64,000 nt of DNA, taken from DASSQJ01 sp963773655 (GTDB taxonomy: Bacteria > Actinomycetota > Actinomycetes > Actinomycetales > Dermatophilaceae). Positions 34,623 to 43,898 of the stretch are shown here, piece by piece. The notes under the pieces are model-generated. The model worked only from the letters and a program-made list of their open reading frames with translations. It did no database searches and was not told where the DNA came from. Positions within the stretch are counted from its first letter, which is position 1, and each line of letters opens with the position of its first letter. Where the stretch lies: contig CAVZBX010000006.1 of assembly GCA_963773655.1 (NCBI GenBank), positions 1-64,000 of the forward strand, written 5' to 3'. The position numbers and the translations under genes are program-made.

Positions 34623-35284
34623 AGATCACCGGCACCTCGACCCTGGACGCCCCCGTCGAGCAGGTCTGGGCGGCGATCCTCGACCCGGCCGTGCTCGCGG
34701 TGTGCATCCCCGGCTGCTCGAGCCTCACCACGGTCGGCGACGACCGGTACGCGATGACCGTGACCGCAGGAGTGGCCGCGGTCAAGGGCACCTACGACGG
34801 CGAGGTCGCCCTCGCCGAGCTCGACGAGCTGTCCGGACTGACCCTGCGTGCCCGCGGTGCCGGAGCCCCCGGGACCATCGACGCCGACGTCAAGGTGCGC
34901 TTCGCCCCGGCCGGCGGCGGCACCGAGGTCACCTACGACGCCAACGCCTCGGTGGGCGGGGCGATCGGTGGTGTCGGTCAGCGGATGCTGTCCGGGGTGA
35001 CGAGGAAGATGGCGGGCGAGTTCTTCACCGCGCTCGACCAGCACATCGCCACCGGTGGCGTGGTGCCCGTGCCGGCCCTGCCCGGCGGGGTGGCGGCACC
35101 CGCCCCGTCCACCGCACCGGGCGTGGCGGGCACGCCTGCGGTCGGTACGACGTTCACCGGAAAGGCGGCCGCCGCCCCGGCGGCGCCCGCCTCGACCCGC
35201 GACCTGCTCATCGCCGCCGTCGCGGGCGGGCTGCTCGCCCTCGCCGGGGTCGCCCTCGGCGCCCGGATCGGGAGGAGGCGCTGA
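34619..35284 (+). CDS. CoxG-like SRPBCC protein with C-terminal membrane anchor
   Basis: 221 residues. The SRPBCC domain (MKITGTSTLDAPVEQVWAAI, LAVCIPGCSSLTTVGDDRY) is the CoxG/carbon monoxide dehydrogenase subunit G family, which accompanies molybdenum hydroxylases and is thought to anchor or mature them. An Ala/Pro-rich linker and a C-terminal helix (LIAAVAGGLLALAGVALGA) would tie it to the membrane. It overlaps the large subunit by four bases and touches the next start. Confidence 0.88.
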   Translation: MKITGTSTLDAPVEQVWAAILDPAVLAVCIPGCSSLTTVGDDRYAMTVTAGVAAVKGTYDGEVALAELDELSGLTLRARGAGAPGTIDADVKVRFAPAGGGTEVTYDANASVGGAIGGVGQRMLSGVTRKMAGEFFTALDQHIATGGVVPVPALPGGVAAPAPSTAPGVAGTPAVGTTFTGKAAAAPAAPASTRDLLIAAVAGGLLALAGVALGARIGRRR

Positions 35285-36183
35285 TGCGTCCGTTCACCGC
35301 CGCGGCCGTCCAGGTCGCCCCGGTCGCCGGCCCGCTCACCGCGGACTCGGTGACCCGCAACATCGACACGTGCATCGACTACACCCGCCGCTGCGTCGGG
35401 GCCACCGGCGCCGAGCTCGTCGTGCTGCCCGAGTCCTGCACCACGGGCTTCACGCCGGGCTGCCCCACGGAGCAGCTGTGGGAGCTCGTCTCCGAGGTGC
35501 CCGGCCCGGTCACCCGGCGCCTCGCCGACCTCGCCGCCGAGCTCGGCATCCACCTGGTGTTCGGCACCTACGAGCGTGGCCCCAGCCCCGCGGTCGTGTA
35601 CAACTCCTCGGTGCTCGCCGACCCGCGCGGCGAGGTGGTCGGCGTCTACCGCAAGACCCACCCGTTCGGCCCCGAGGCGGTCTCCGGCGGCGGGTGGGTG
35701 ACGCCCGGCGACACCGTGACCGTCGTCGACACCGAGCTCGGCCGGATCGGGATGATCATCTGCTTCGACGGCGACTACCCCGAGCTGGCGCGCATCCAGG
35801 CGGTGCAGGGAGCCGAGGTCCTCTGCCGGCCGTCCGCGCTGCTGCGGTCGGCGGACGTCTGGGAGCTGACGTCGAGGGCACGGGCCTACGACAACCACGT
35901 GTTCGTCGTCGGTGCGAACGCCACCGGGACCGACCCCGCGGGGGTCCACTACTTCGGCAACTCCCACGTCGTGACCCCGGTGGGGCACATCGTCGCCAAG
36001 GCGGCCTCGCACGAGGGATGGGTGTCCGCACGGCTCGACCCGGACGAGGCGCTGGCCTCGCTCACCCCCGGGTCGAACATCGGCCAGGGCTTCGACCACC
36101 TGCGCGACCGCAACCTGGACCTCATCCGCAACCACCGCGAGGACCTCGAGTCGCCGGCGAAGTCCTCCTTCCCGCACGCCTGA
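35284..36183 (+). CDS. Nitrilase-superfamily amidase
   Basis: 299 residues. The Glu-Lys-Cys triad is clear: LPESCT (E50), VYRKTHPFG (K124), IICFDGDYPE (C160). N-terminal AAVQVAPVAG and the ending fit carbon-nitrogen hydrolases such as N-carbamoyl-amino-acid hydrolase, beta-ureidopropionase and omega-amidase. It is translationally joined to the CoxG gene, so it belongs to the hydroxylase operon and should cut an amide made in that pathway. Malonamate to malonate plus ammonia, or hydrolysis of the ureido group, are both possible; sequence alone cannot choose. Confidence 0.88.
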   Translation: MRPFTAAAVQVAPVAGPLTADSVTRNIDTCIDYTRRCVGATGAELVVLPESCTTGFTPGCPTEQLWELVSEVPGPVTRRLADLAAELGIHLVFGTYERGPSPAVVYNSSVLADPRGEVVGVYRKTHPFGPEAVSGGGWVTPGDTVTVVDTELGRIGMIICFDGDYPELARIQAVQGAEVLCRPSALLRSADVWELTSRARAYDNHVFVVGANATGTDPAGVHYFGNSHVVTPVGHIVAKAASHEGWVSARLDPDEALASLTPGSNIGQGFDHLRDRNLDLIRNHREDLESPAKSSFPHA

Positions 36184-36200
36184 GCGAGGGCAGCGCTCAG
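36180..36200. terminator. Hairpin enclosing both convergent stop codons
   Basis: CTGAGCG at 36180-36186 pairs with CGCTCAG at 36194-36200. The amidase TGA (36181-36183) and the YciI-like gene stop (36197-36199) are part of the two arms, so one structure could end both messages. Confidence 0.45.
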
Positions 36201-36586
36201 AGGTCCTCGTACCGGACGACGTCCCCGACCGGGGAGCCCTGCTCGGGGAAGACGATGCGGCCCTGCGCCACCGCCCAGCGCGCCACGTCGACCCGGAACC
36301 GCCCGGCCCGGACGGCCGGGCCCTGCTCGGCCAGGCGGCGGGCCTCGTCCAGCCCCACGGTGTAGACGGACATGCCCCGGAGGGCCGGGTCGGTCTTCTC
36401 CACGAGCGGGCCGTTGGCGGCGACGATCCCGCGCCGGGTCAGCCCGGCGAGGTACGCGAGGTGGGCGTGGTGGAGGGCGGTCGACGCCTCGTCGTCGAGC
36501 TGCGGCGGGTTCTCGCCGGTCCGGAGGTACACCACGGTCCGGACGTCGAAGGCCGCCGGGACGCCCGCCGGTCGCTCGTCGGTCAT
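36197..36586 (-). CDS. YciI-like family protein
   Basis: 129 residues from ATG 36586, with CATCCT ending 6 nt upstream. The ferredoxin-like YCII pattern is seen: VVYLRTGENPPQLDDEASTALHHAHLAYLAGL, with the conserved HxxHLxYL, then GIVAANGPLVEK and LDEARRLAEQGPAVRAGRF. Related proteins are muconolactone-isomerase-like or of unknown role. It interrupts the island on the opposite strand and is not obviously part of the pathway. Confidence 0.7.
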   Translation of the reverse strand: MTDERPAGVPAAFDVRTVVYLRTGENPPQLDDEASTALHHAHLAYLAGLTRRGIVAANGPLVEKTDPALRGMSVYTVGLDEARRLAEQGPAVRAGRFRVDVARWAVAQGRIVFPEQGSPVGDVVRYEDL

Positions 36587-36666
36587 CCCGGCAGGATGCC
36601 ACCGCGCACCACCCGTGGCCACGGTCGGCTGCGGCGACGGTGCCGGGCCGGAGGGGCCGTGCCGGG

Positions 36667-37536
36667 TCAGGCGGGGTGGCCGTGGTCGCGGGCCCAGGCG
36701 TCGAGGACCTCCGCCGGGGCCAGCCCCCGGTCCGCCGGGGGCAGTGCGGGGCGGACGACGTCGGCGAGGCCCTGGAGCGTGTGGTGCAGCACCGCCGCGG
36801 CGGCCACGACGGCCTCCCTCCGGGAGCCGGCGGCCTGGGTCGCGATCCGCTGGGCGACCGAGATCTGGGCCGGGAGCGACATCGAGGCGTCGCCGTCGCG
36901 GAACACGTACGTCTCGCTGTACTGCGCGAGGTCGGCGCGGACCTCCGCCACCTGCTGGGCCAGGTCCTGGACGAGCAGGCCGCTCGTGGCGTCGTCGGGG
37001 TCGAGGACGACGTCGTCCGGGGCCAGCGCGGCGAGCCGCGCCGCGAGCGCCCGGCGCCTGCCGAGCACCGGGTGGATCTGGAGCGACCAGGTGACGACCG
37101 CCGTGAGGATGAGGAACCCGACGAGCGCCTGCAGCGGCACGAGCAGCCGCAGGCCGGCTGCCGTCGGGACGACGTCGCCGAGGCCCAGGGTCGCCGAGCT
37201 GACGAGGGAGAGGTAGAGGGCGTCGAGCAGGTCGGAGCGCTGTGAGGGCACCAGCCCCGGGGAGAAGGAGAAGCCCTCCGGCATGTGCGGCAGGTAGACC
37301 AGCGTCCACGCCAGGACCACGCTGGCGCCCCACCCGAGGATGACGCCGACGACCGAGAGCGGCCCGACGAGGGGGTTGGGCACACCGTCACCCACCCGGT
37401 GGGCCAGCCGCCACGCCCAGGTCATGAGCCGGCGGCTCATCACCCCCTGGCCGCGCGGGTACCAGAGCGTCAAGGTGACGTCGGCGAGCACCGCCCCCAC
37501 GAGCAGGAGCCCCCCGGCCGACCACACCCACGACAT
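36667..37536 (-). CDS. Two-helix potassium channel-like protein
   Basis: 289 residues from ATG 37536. N-terminal helix (AGGLLLVGAVLADVTLTLWY), a second helix (VVGVILGWGASVVLAWTLVY), a pore loop with SSATLGLGDVVPT (a TLGLGD version of the TVGYGD filter), and a third helix after it. The C-terminal 130 residues are cytoplasmic and helical (DLAQQVAEVRADLAQYSETY). This fits the Ion_trans_2 family. Selectivity is inferred; the filter change of V-G-Y-G to L-G-L-G leaves K+ specificity open. Confidence 0.75.
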   Translation of the reverse strand: MSWVWSAGGLLLVGAVLADVTLTLWYPRGQGVMSRRLMTWAWRLAHRVGDGVPNPLVGPLSVVGVILGWGASVVLAWTLVYLPHMPEGFSFSPGLVPSQRSDLLDALYLSLVSSATLGLGDVVPTAAGLRLLVPLQALVGFLILTAVVTWSLQIHPVLGRRRALAARLAALAPDDVVLDPDDATSGLLVQDLAQQVAEVRADLAQYSETYVFRDGDASMSLPAQISVAQRIATQAAGSRREAVVAAAAVLHHTLQGLADVVRPALPPADRGLAPAEVLDAWARDHGHPA

Positions 37537-37636
37537 GACGGAACCGTCCTCCGCTCGACAGCGGCCGGGCGGCACCCGACCCACGGGCGGGCCGCCCGTC
37601 CCATCACCCTAAGGGTGGGGAGCGGGTGGGAACGGT

Positions 37637-37670
37637 GGTCCGGGCGCCGTTGCCTGGCGGCGCCCGGACC
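37637..37670 (-). terminator. Strong hairpin after secreted protein gene
   Basis: GGTCCGGGCGCCG, 8-nt loop, CGGCGCCCGGACC: 13 perfect base pairs ending 6 bp from the stop of the 37676-38491 gene. Confidence 0.7.
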
Positions 37671-37675
37671 GCTGC

Positions 37676-38491
37676 TCAGCGCTTCCTGCTGCTCGTCACC
37701 TTCACGGTGTCCTCGGAGTAGCCGACCGAGCACTCGAACACCCCGCAGGCGAAGGCGAACGTCACCGTCGCCGCCTTGCCGCCGCGGAAGAGGCCGGTGT
37801 CGCTGACGACGAGCGCCTCCCAGGTCCGGGTCGTGCCGTCGCACTCGAGCGGGCTGACGAAGAAGTACCCGGTGACCTTGAACCGGCCCACGGTCTGGAC
37901 CATCGTCCCCTCGATGTCGCTGAACTCCCCGATCGCGTCGCTGCACGAGTAGGTCCCGGTGAGCAGGGCGCTGCCGTCCCTGTACGCCGTGGCGGTGGGG
38001 TCCACGGACACCGCGACCTCCGGTGCCGGTGGCGCCTCGTCGAAGGTGACCGTCAGCTCTCCGCCGTTCACCTCGGTGTCGGAGAACGCGACGACGTAGT
38101 ACGTGCCCCCGGGTGCGGTCGAGAAGCCGACGGTGGTCGGGCCGCAGGCGATGACGTTGCCGTCGTTGGGGTCACCCTCGGTCACGATGAAGCCGCCGGA
38201 GTAGCTCGACTCAGACATGTCGGCGACGACACCGCCCCCGTCCGGGTCGGTGTAGGTGAACCACACGCTGGCGTTCGTGAAGGGTGCGCCGCAGAGCTCG
38301 TTGAGCGAGGCGTCGAGGGCATCCGTCGTCGCCTCCGAGGTGTCCTGGGTGATCGTCGTCGGGAGGGAGGTGACGGCCGTCGCGGACGCGGCGGTGTCGT
38401 TGGGCGCCGGCGCCGCCGCGGCGGCCGTCGCGAGGAGCGGGACGAGCAGCAGGCCCGTCGCCAGGGACACGGTGGAACGCAGCACCTTCAT
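37676..38491 (-). CDS. Secreted protein of unknown function
   Basis: 271 residues from ATG 38491. A Sec signal ends near LLATAAAAAPAP. The first domain (APNDTAASATAVTSLPTTIT, then ASVWFTYTDPDGGGVVADMS and TYYVVAFSDTEVNGGELTVTF) is like the pre-peptidase C-terminal beta-sandwich found on secreted proteins. The second half has paired cysteines (YSCSDAIG, SPLECDG, FACGVFECSVGY), suggesting disulfides. No catalytic motif is visible. It is probably exported and not tied to the catabolic genes. Confidence 0.7.
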   Translation of the reverse strand: MKVLRSTVSLATGLLLVPLLATAAAAAPAPNDTAASATAVTSLPTTITQDTSEATTDALDASLNELCGAPFTNASVWFTYTDPDGGGVVADMSESSYSGGFIVTEGDPNDGNVIACGPTTVGFSTAPGGTYYVVAFSDTEVNGGELTVTFDEAPPAPEVAVSVDPTATAYRDGSALLTGTYSCSDAIGEFSDIEGTMVQTVGRFKVTGYFFVSPLECDGTTRTWEALVVSDTGLFRGGKAATVTFAFACGVFECSVGYSEDTVKVTSSRKR

Positions 38492-38682
38492 GATGAAACC
38501 CCCGTTTCTCAGCGACCCGTCGTCGGGTCGGTGGCCGAAGTGTGGCGGACGGCGGCACGGTGCGCCACCGGAGGCGAGGGACGAGGTGACCGACACCCGT
38601 TGGCAGGGGTGGCCGGAGGCGGGGGCACCGGTCGGCAGGATCTGACAACGCATCGTCACGACCCGGCCGGTTGGATCGACGC

Positions 38683-40864
38683 ATGGCGGCACCACGACGG
38701 ATCCGGGTGGGCATCGACACGGGGGGCACCTTCACCGACGTCGTCGCGGTCGACGAGGACACCGGCGAGATCGCCACGACCAAGACCCCCAGCACCCCCG
38801 CCAACCCCGCCGACGGCTTCATCACCGGCATCGAGAAGATCCTCGAGTCGCTGGGCGCGGGAGGTGGTGACCTCACCGCCGTCTGCCACGGCACCACCGT
38901 GGCGACCAACCGCCTCCTCGAGGGCAAGGTCGACCGGCTCGGCTTCATCACGACCGAGGGCTACGAGTTCATGCTCGAGATCGCCCGCCAGGCCGTGCCC
39001 GACGGCTACGGCAACTCCTACTTCTGGGTGAAGCCGCCGCGCATCGTGCCCGCCGACGCCGTGCGGACGGTGGGCGGCCGCCTCGGCCACGACGGGGAGG
39101 AGGTGCGACCGTTCTCCGAGGAGGACGCGGTGGCCGCGGCCCGGTTCTTCCGGGGGCGTGGGATCTCGACGATCGGGGTCTGCTTCCTCCACTCCTACGC
39201 CGACGACCGCCACGAGCTGGCGATGCGCGAGGTGCTGCACCGCGAGCACCCGGAGGCGGTGGTGTCGCTGAGCAGCGAGGTGCTGCGCGAGTACCGGGAG
39301 TACGAACGGGCGATGACGACGCTCGTCGACGCGGCGGTGAAGCCGAGCGTGGCCCGGTACGTGGCCGACATCCACGAACGGCTCGACGAGCTTGTGGGCG
39401 GAGACCGGCGAGACCCCGCCGGTGGCGGACGCGCGCGGAGCCGACGGGTCTTCCGGGGGGGGGCACGGGGGGGCGGAGCCCACCCGTGGGTTCTTCGTCA
39501 TGAAGTCCAACGGCGGCGTCCTCTCCGCGGCCGAGGTGGCCCGGCAGCCCATCACCACCGTGCTGTCCGGCCCCGCCGCCGGGGCGCTCGGCGCCGCTCT
39601 CGTCGCCGAACGAGCCGGGTTCGACAAGGTGCTCACCTGCGACGGCGGCGGCACCTCCACCGACGTCACCGTGGTCCTCGACGGCCAGCCGACGCTGACC
39701 ACCGAGGGATCCGTCGGGGCGTACCCGAGCAAGATCCCGATGATCGACGTCGTCACGGTCGGCGCCGGCGGGGGCTCGGTCGCCTGGGTCTCCCCGGAGG
39801 GCACGCTCAAGGTCGGGCCGCAGTCGGCGGGCGCCGACCCCGGGCCGCTCTGCTACGGGCGCGGGGGCTCCGAACCGACGGTCACCGACGCCCACGTCGT
39901 CCTCGGCCGCATCCCCCCGCACCTGCTCGGGGGCGAGATCCCGCTCGACGTCGACGCGGCCCGGGCCGGCATCGAGGCGCTGGCCGGGAAGCTCGGGCTC
40001 GACCCGGAACGCTGCGCCGCCGGAGTGCTCGAGATCTCGGCGTGGAACCAGGCCAACGCGCTGCGCCAGGTGTCGGTCAAGCGCGGGCTCGACGTGCGCG
40101 ACTTCGTGCTCACCACCTTCGGGGGCTCGGGGTCGCTGCTTGCCTGCCGGCTCGTCGACGTCCTCGGCCTCGCCGGCGCCGTCGTGCCGCAGAACCCGGG
40201 CAACCTCAGCGCCTTCGGCCTGCTCACCGTCGACGTCCGCAACGACTACGTCCAGACGCACGTCGAGCGGCACGGCTCCCTCGACCTGGTCGCGGTGGAC
40301 CGCGTGCTCGGTGAGCTCACCGAGCGCGCCACGTCCGCCCTCGACGCCGAGGGGTTCGCCCGCACCGACCACGTGTTCGCCCGCACCGCTGACCTGCGCT
40401 ACTTCGGACAGGCCTACGAGGTCCGGGTACCCGCCGACCCCGGGACGCCGGACGCCGGCTGGGCCGCGGAGGTGGCCCGACGCTTCCACGACGAGCACCG
40501 CCGCCTCTACGGCTACGACTTCCGCGACGACCCGAGCCAGCAGGTCGAGTGGGTGAACCTGCGCGTCACCGGCATCGGCCCGATCACCCGCCCCGAGCTG
40601 CAGGAGGTGCCCGAGCGGCGGGCCGACGAGCCGGTCGGTGCGGGGCTCCCCGCCCAGCGGTCCACCCGCGCCGTCTGCTTCGACCCCGACGACGGCCACG
40701 TCACCACCCCCGTCCTCTGGCGACCCGACCTGCGGGCGGGCGACCGGTTCGCGGGCCCGGCCGTGGTGGAGGAGTACGGGTCCACGGTGCCCGTGCACCC
40801 GGGCTTCGCCGTCCGCGTCGACCGGTGGGGCAACCTCGTCGTCACCAGGGAGGAGGCCCGATGA
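38683..40864 (+). pseudogene. hyuA: Hydantoinase A / oxoprolinase alpha subunit, frameshifted
   Basis: ATG 38683 (TTGGAT ends 6 nt before it) opens the HyuA N-terminus: VGIDTGGTFTDVVAVDED, then VCHGTTVATNRLLEGKV and REYREYERAMTTLVDAAV. The C-terminal part (FFVMKSNGGVLSAAEVARQP, TCDGGGTSTDVTVV, GADPGPLCYGRGG, FGGSGSLLACRLVD) is one base out of frame. One extra base between 39394 and 39473 explains it, either near 39396 or in the G9 (39455-39463) or G7 (39467-39473) runs. Without it the protein is about 726 residues. HyuA binds ATP and with HyuB opens hydantoin or 5-oxoproline rings. Possible sequencing error; codon use is intact on both sides. Confidence 0.82.
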
Positions 40865-42840
40865 GCAGCGGCCCGACCCCCGCCGAGCTCGAGGCGTACC
40901 TCGCGACCCCTCCGGTCAACCCCGCCGGGATGCCGACCCCCTACGAGCACGGCGGCCGGCTAACCCCTGAGGACACCGCCGTGGACCCCGTCCTCGTCGA
41001 GATCGTCCAGGGCACCCTGGCGAGCGTCGAGAGGGAGGTCGAGACCGCCATCGCGCGCACGTCCCGCAGCCCGATGATCCGCGACGCGCACGACTTCCGC
41101 GCAGGCATCCACGACCGGCAGCTGCGCAAGCTCACCGGCCGCTCGTACTCGGCGCTGGTCCACCCGGTCGCCCGCGACTTCCCCCCCGCCGAGATGGCCG
41201 AGGGCGACGTGTTCTTCCACAACGACGTCTACGAGTCCGAGGGCGGCATCGGGCACCTCCCCGACCTCTGCGTCACGGTGCCGGTGTTCCACGACGGCGA
41301 GGTCGTGGCGTTCGTCCAGGCCTTCGGGCACCACGACGACATCGGTGGGGCCGTGCCGGGCTCGATGCCGAGCGGCGCCCGGACCGTCTTCGAGGAGGGA
41401 CTGTCCGTCCCGCCGATCAAGCTGTGGGACAGGGGCGTTCCCAACAAGGCGGCGCTGCGGATCATGACGCGGAACAGCCGGATGCCGGACAGCCTCGCCG
41501 CCGACCTCGACGCCGAGTGCTCGGCCTGCCTCATGGGCGCCCGACGCCTCGGCGAGCTGTTCACCCGGTACGGGCGCGACCCCGTCGAGGCCGCCTTCGA
41601 CGCCATTCTCGACGCCACCACCGAGACCTACCGCCGGGAGGTGCTCGACCGCATCCCCGACGGCCAGTACGTGTGGGAGGACTACGCCGAGCACGACGGC
41701 GTCGACGAGCCGCGCCTGCACACCCAGCGGATCACGCTGACGAAGGCCTCGACCGGCGGTCCCGGCCCCGGCGACGGCGGCCCGCGCATCGTCATCGACT
41801 TCACCGGTACCGACCCGCAGGCCAAGGGGCCGATCAACCACTGCGGCGACTACGCCGGCGGCAACTTCCTCGCGAAGTGGCTCGCCCCCATCCTGCGCAA
41901 CCTCGCCGAGTCCCCGGAGAGGATGGCCGAGCTGGACGTCAACGAGGGCGTCGTGCCGCTCATCGAGATGCGCTTCCCCGAGAAGGGCACGCTGCTCACC
42001 CCCGTCTACCCGGCTCCGACCAACGCGCGCACCTTCGTCATCCTCCGGCTGCTCGGGGTGCTCGCCGGGGCGCTGGCCAAGGCGGTGGACGGCCGGATGC
42101 CGGCCGACCAGGAGACGATCCGCTACACCGGCGTCTACGGCCGGGACCGCGACGGGAACGACTACCTCATGAGGGAGGTGCTCGGCGGGGGGTCGGGCGG
42201 CCGCTACTACGCCGACGGGGAGGACACCATCCACGTCGTCCCCGACTCGCGGAACCTGCCGACCGAGTTCACCGAATCGCGCTTCCCGTTCCGCGTCGAG
42301 CGGCTCGGACTGGCCGTCGACTCCGGGGGCGCGGGTCGCCACCGCGGCGGGCTCGGGTACGAGAAGCACATCCGGATGCTCGAGGACGCCCACTTCATGT
42401 CGATCGCGGACCGCTCGATCCTCGCGTGCTGGGGCGTCAAGGGTGGGCGCGCAGGCCGTCCCTTCGAGGTGACGGTCGACGTCGGTGGGCCCGACGAGCG
42501 CGTCGTCGACGCCCTCGCCGACGCCGAGCCGGTGCGGGCCGGGCAGCTCATCCGGATCCGGACCACCGGCGGCGGCGGCTGGGGCGACCCGCTGGAGCGG
42601 CCGTACGAGGAGGTCGAGCGCGACCTGCGCTGGGGCAAGGTGTCGTTGGAGGGAGCCCGCCAGGACTACGGCGTGGTGGCGTCGGGGACCACGGACGGCC
42701 CCGTCGTCGACGTCGCCGCCTCCGACGCCCTGCGCGAGCAGCGCCGTGCGGCTCGCGGCGCGGAGCCGTTCTTCGACCGGGGCCCCGGGTACGTCCGGCT
42801 CTCCGGTGGCAGGGACGCCGCCGACGTCGACTGGCTGTGA
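40861..42840 (+). CDS. hyuB: Hydantoinase B / oxoprolinase beta subunit
   Basis: 659 residues; the ATG overlaps the hyuA stop. HyuB landmarks: DPVLVEIVQGTLASVEREVE, GDVFFHNDVYESEGGIGHLP, GEVVAFVQAFGHHDDIGG, GPINHCGDYAGGNF and LGLAVDSGGAGRHRGGLGYE. HyuA/HyuB enzymes use ATP to open cyclic amides (hydantoins, N-methylhydantoin, 5-oxoproline). In this island they could act on a hydantoin or other ring imide related to pyrimidine breakdown. They need an intact hyuA, which is in doubt here. Confidence 0.9.
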   Translation: MSSGPTPAELEAYLATPPVNPAGMPTPYEHGGRLTPEDTAVDPVLVEIVQGTLASVEREVETAIARTSRSPMIRDAHDFRAGIHDRQLRKLTGRSYSALVHPVARDFPPAEMAEGDVFFHNDVYESEGGIGHLPDLCVTVPVFHDGEVVAFVQAFGHHDDIGGAVPGSMPSGARTVFEEGLSVPPIKLWDRGVPNKAALRIMTRNSRMPDSLAADLDAECSACLMGARRLGELFTRYGRDPVEAAFDAILDATTETYRREVLDRIPDGQYVWEDYAEHDGVDEPRLHTQRITLTKASTGGPGPGDGGPRIVIDFTGTDPQAKGPINHCGDYAGGNFLAKWLAPILRNLAESPERMAELDVNEGVVPLIEMRFPEKGTLLTPVYPAPTNARTFVILRLLGVLAGALAKAVDGRMPADQETIRYTGVYGRDRDGNDYLMREVLGGGSGGRYYADGEDTIHVVPDSRNLPTEFTESRFPFRVERLGLAVDSGGAGRHRGGLGYEKHIRMLEDAHFMSIADRSILACWGVKGGRAGRPFEVTVDVGGPDERVVDALADAEPVRAGQLIRIRTTGGGGWGDPLERPYEEVERDLRWGKVSLEGARQDYGVVASGTTDGPVVDVAASDALREQRRAARGAEPFFDRGPGYVRLSGGRDAADVDWL

Positions 42841-42852
42841 CCCACCTCCGGG

Positions 42853-43233
42853 TTGGCCGGCGGGTGGGCGCTGGTGCTGTGCCCCACCGTGCTGCGCTCC
42901 GACCGCGTGGGGTGGGAGCTCAGCGTTTCGGACTCGTGGGCCAGGCTGACGCGCTCCCAGGCCTCCGGCATGTCCGGAGCGCAGCTCGACGAGCTCGTGG
43001 ACCGGCTGGGGGCGTACGAGGGCTACCTCGAGCAGCTCGCGGGCGACGAGTCGTTCGAGGTGTTCACGATGGAACCCGCGACCGGTGAGGAGGTCAGGCT
43101 GGCCCACGTGCCGGAGAAGCTCCTTCCCACCGAGGAGAACCTGGAACAGCTCGCCCAGCAGCTCGGCGGCACCCTGCTCGAGGCCCGGGCCGTCGCCACC
43201 CGGTCGGCTACACCACCCTCGCCCTCGGCCTGA
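42853..43233 (+). CDS. Hypothetical protein in the hydantoinase operon
   Basis: Up to 126 residues from TTG 42853, or about 119 from GTG 42874. The mid-part (SGAQLDELVDRLGAYEGYLEQL) is helical, followed by FEVFTMEPATGEEVRLAHVP and LPTEENLEQLAQQLGGTLLE. Strong G/C third-position bias supports coding. No motif is recognised. It starts 12 bp after hyuB and ends before the deaminase, so it may be an accessory subunit. Confidence 0.55.
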   Translation: MAGGWALVLCPTVLRSDRVGWELSVSDSWARLTRSQASGMSGAQLDELVDRLGAYEGYLEQLAGDESFEVFTMEPATGEEVRLAHVPEKLLPTEENLEQLAQQLGGTLLEARAVATRSATPPSPSA

Positions 43234-43311
43234 GCGTCGGCCGGCGTCGCCGGACCGGCACGCGGAGGACCGGACGGTGACAGCGCGCACGCCGAGTGGG
43301 ACGATCGCGCG

Positions 43312-43791
43312 ATGGACCAGGACGTCGGGTGGATCGTGCGCGCGGTGGAGCTCGCGACGGAGAACGTCGGTCTCGGCGGCGGGCCCTTCGGGGCGCTCGT
43401 CGTGCGGGAGGGTGAGCTCGTCGGCCGCGGCACCAACCGGGTGACGGCGGAGCTCGATCCCACCGCGCACGCCGAGGTCGTCGCCATCCGCGACGCCTGC
43501 CGACACGTCGCCGACTTCAGCCTCGCCGGGTGCATGCTCTACGCCTCCTGCGAGCCGTGCCCCCTCTGCCTCGCGGCCGCGCTGTGGTCCAGGGTCGACG
43601 GCGTCGTGTGGGCGGCGGACCGGCACGCCGCCGCCCGGGCCGGGTTCGACGACGCTGCGTTCCACGCCCTCCTCGGGTCCGCCCCGGCCGACGACGCCGC
43701 CTGGCCGCTGCGGCTCCGTCGGATCGAGGTGGCCACGGCCGAGGCGCCCTTCGACGCCTGGCGTGCCTTCGACGGCCGCGTCGCCTACTGA
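43312..43791 (+). CDS. Nucleobase deaminase (guanine/cytosine deaminase-like)
   Basis: 159 residues. The zinc deaminase core is complete: TAHAEVVAIRDAC (H53, E55) and SCEPCPLCLAAALWSRVDGV (C83, C86). The PFGALVV start and the C-terminal extension fit the GuaD-like or free-base deaminase group rather than tRNA adenosine deaminase. In this island it would feed the pathway, for example cytosine to uracil or guanine to xanthine. GACGAT ends 6 nt before the ATG, so it may start its own leaderless transcript. Confidence 0.88.
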   Translation: MDQDVGWIVRAVELATENVGLGGGPFGALVVREGELVGRGTNRVTAELDPTAHAEVVAIRDACRHVADFSLAGCMLYASCEPCPLCLAAALWSRVDGVVWAADRHAAARAGFDDAAFHALLGSAPADDAAWPLRLRRIEVATAEAPFDAWRAFDGRVAY

Positions 43792-43866
43792 CCGACCGCG
43801 TCGCCGTCCCGCGGACGTGTCGAGTAAGGGAGGCGGTGAGGCGGGTCAGGTGCCGCGGGCCACGGC

Positions 43867-43872
43867 TAGGGT
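43867..43872 (+). promoter_or_regulatory. -10 box for CoA-transferase gene
   Basis: TAGGGT 26 bp before GTG 43899; the start also has GAAGGAG, so this one has a short leader. Confidence 0.5.
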
Positions 43873-43898
43873 CGTCGCCGACAGCGAAGGAGCGCACC

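Noticed and set aside
38683..40864. Two separate genes for HyuA halves
   Set aside because: The second half has no convincing start or ribosome site, and the break coincides with G runs, so a frameshift is simpler.
40960..43665. 901-codon open frame opposite hyuB and the deaminase
   Set aside because: Spans several real genes with clear motifs and has no recognisable domain; a GC-driven shadow.
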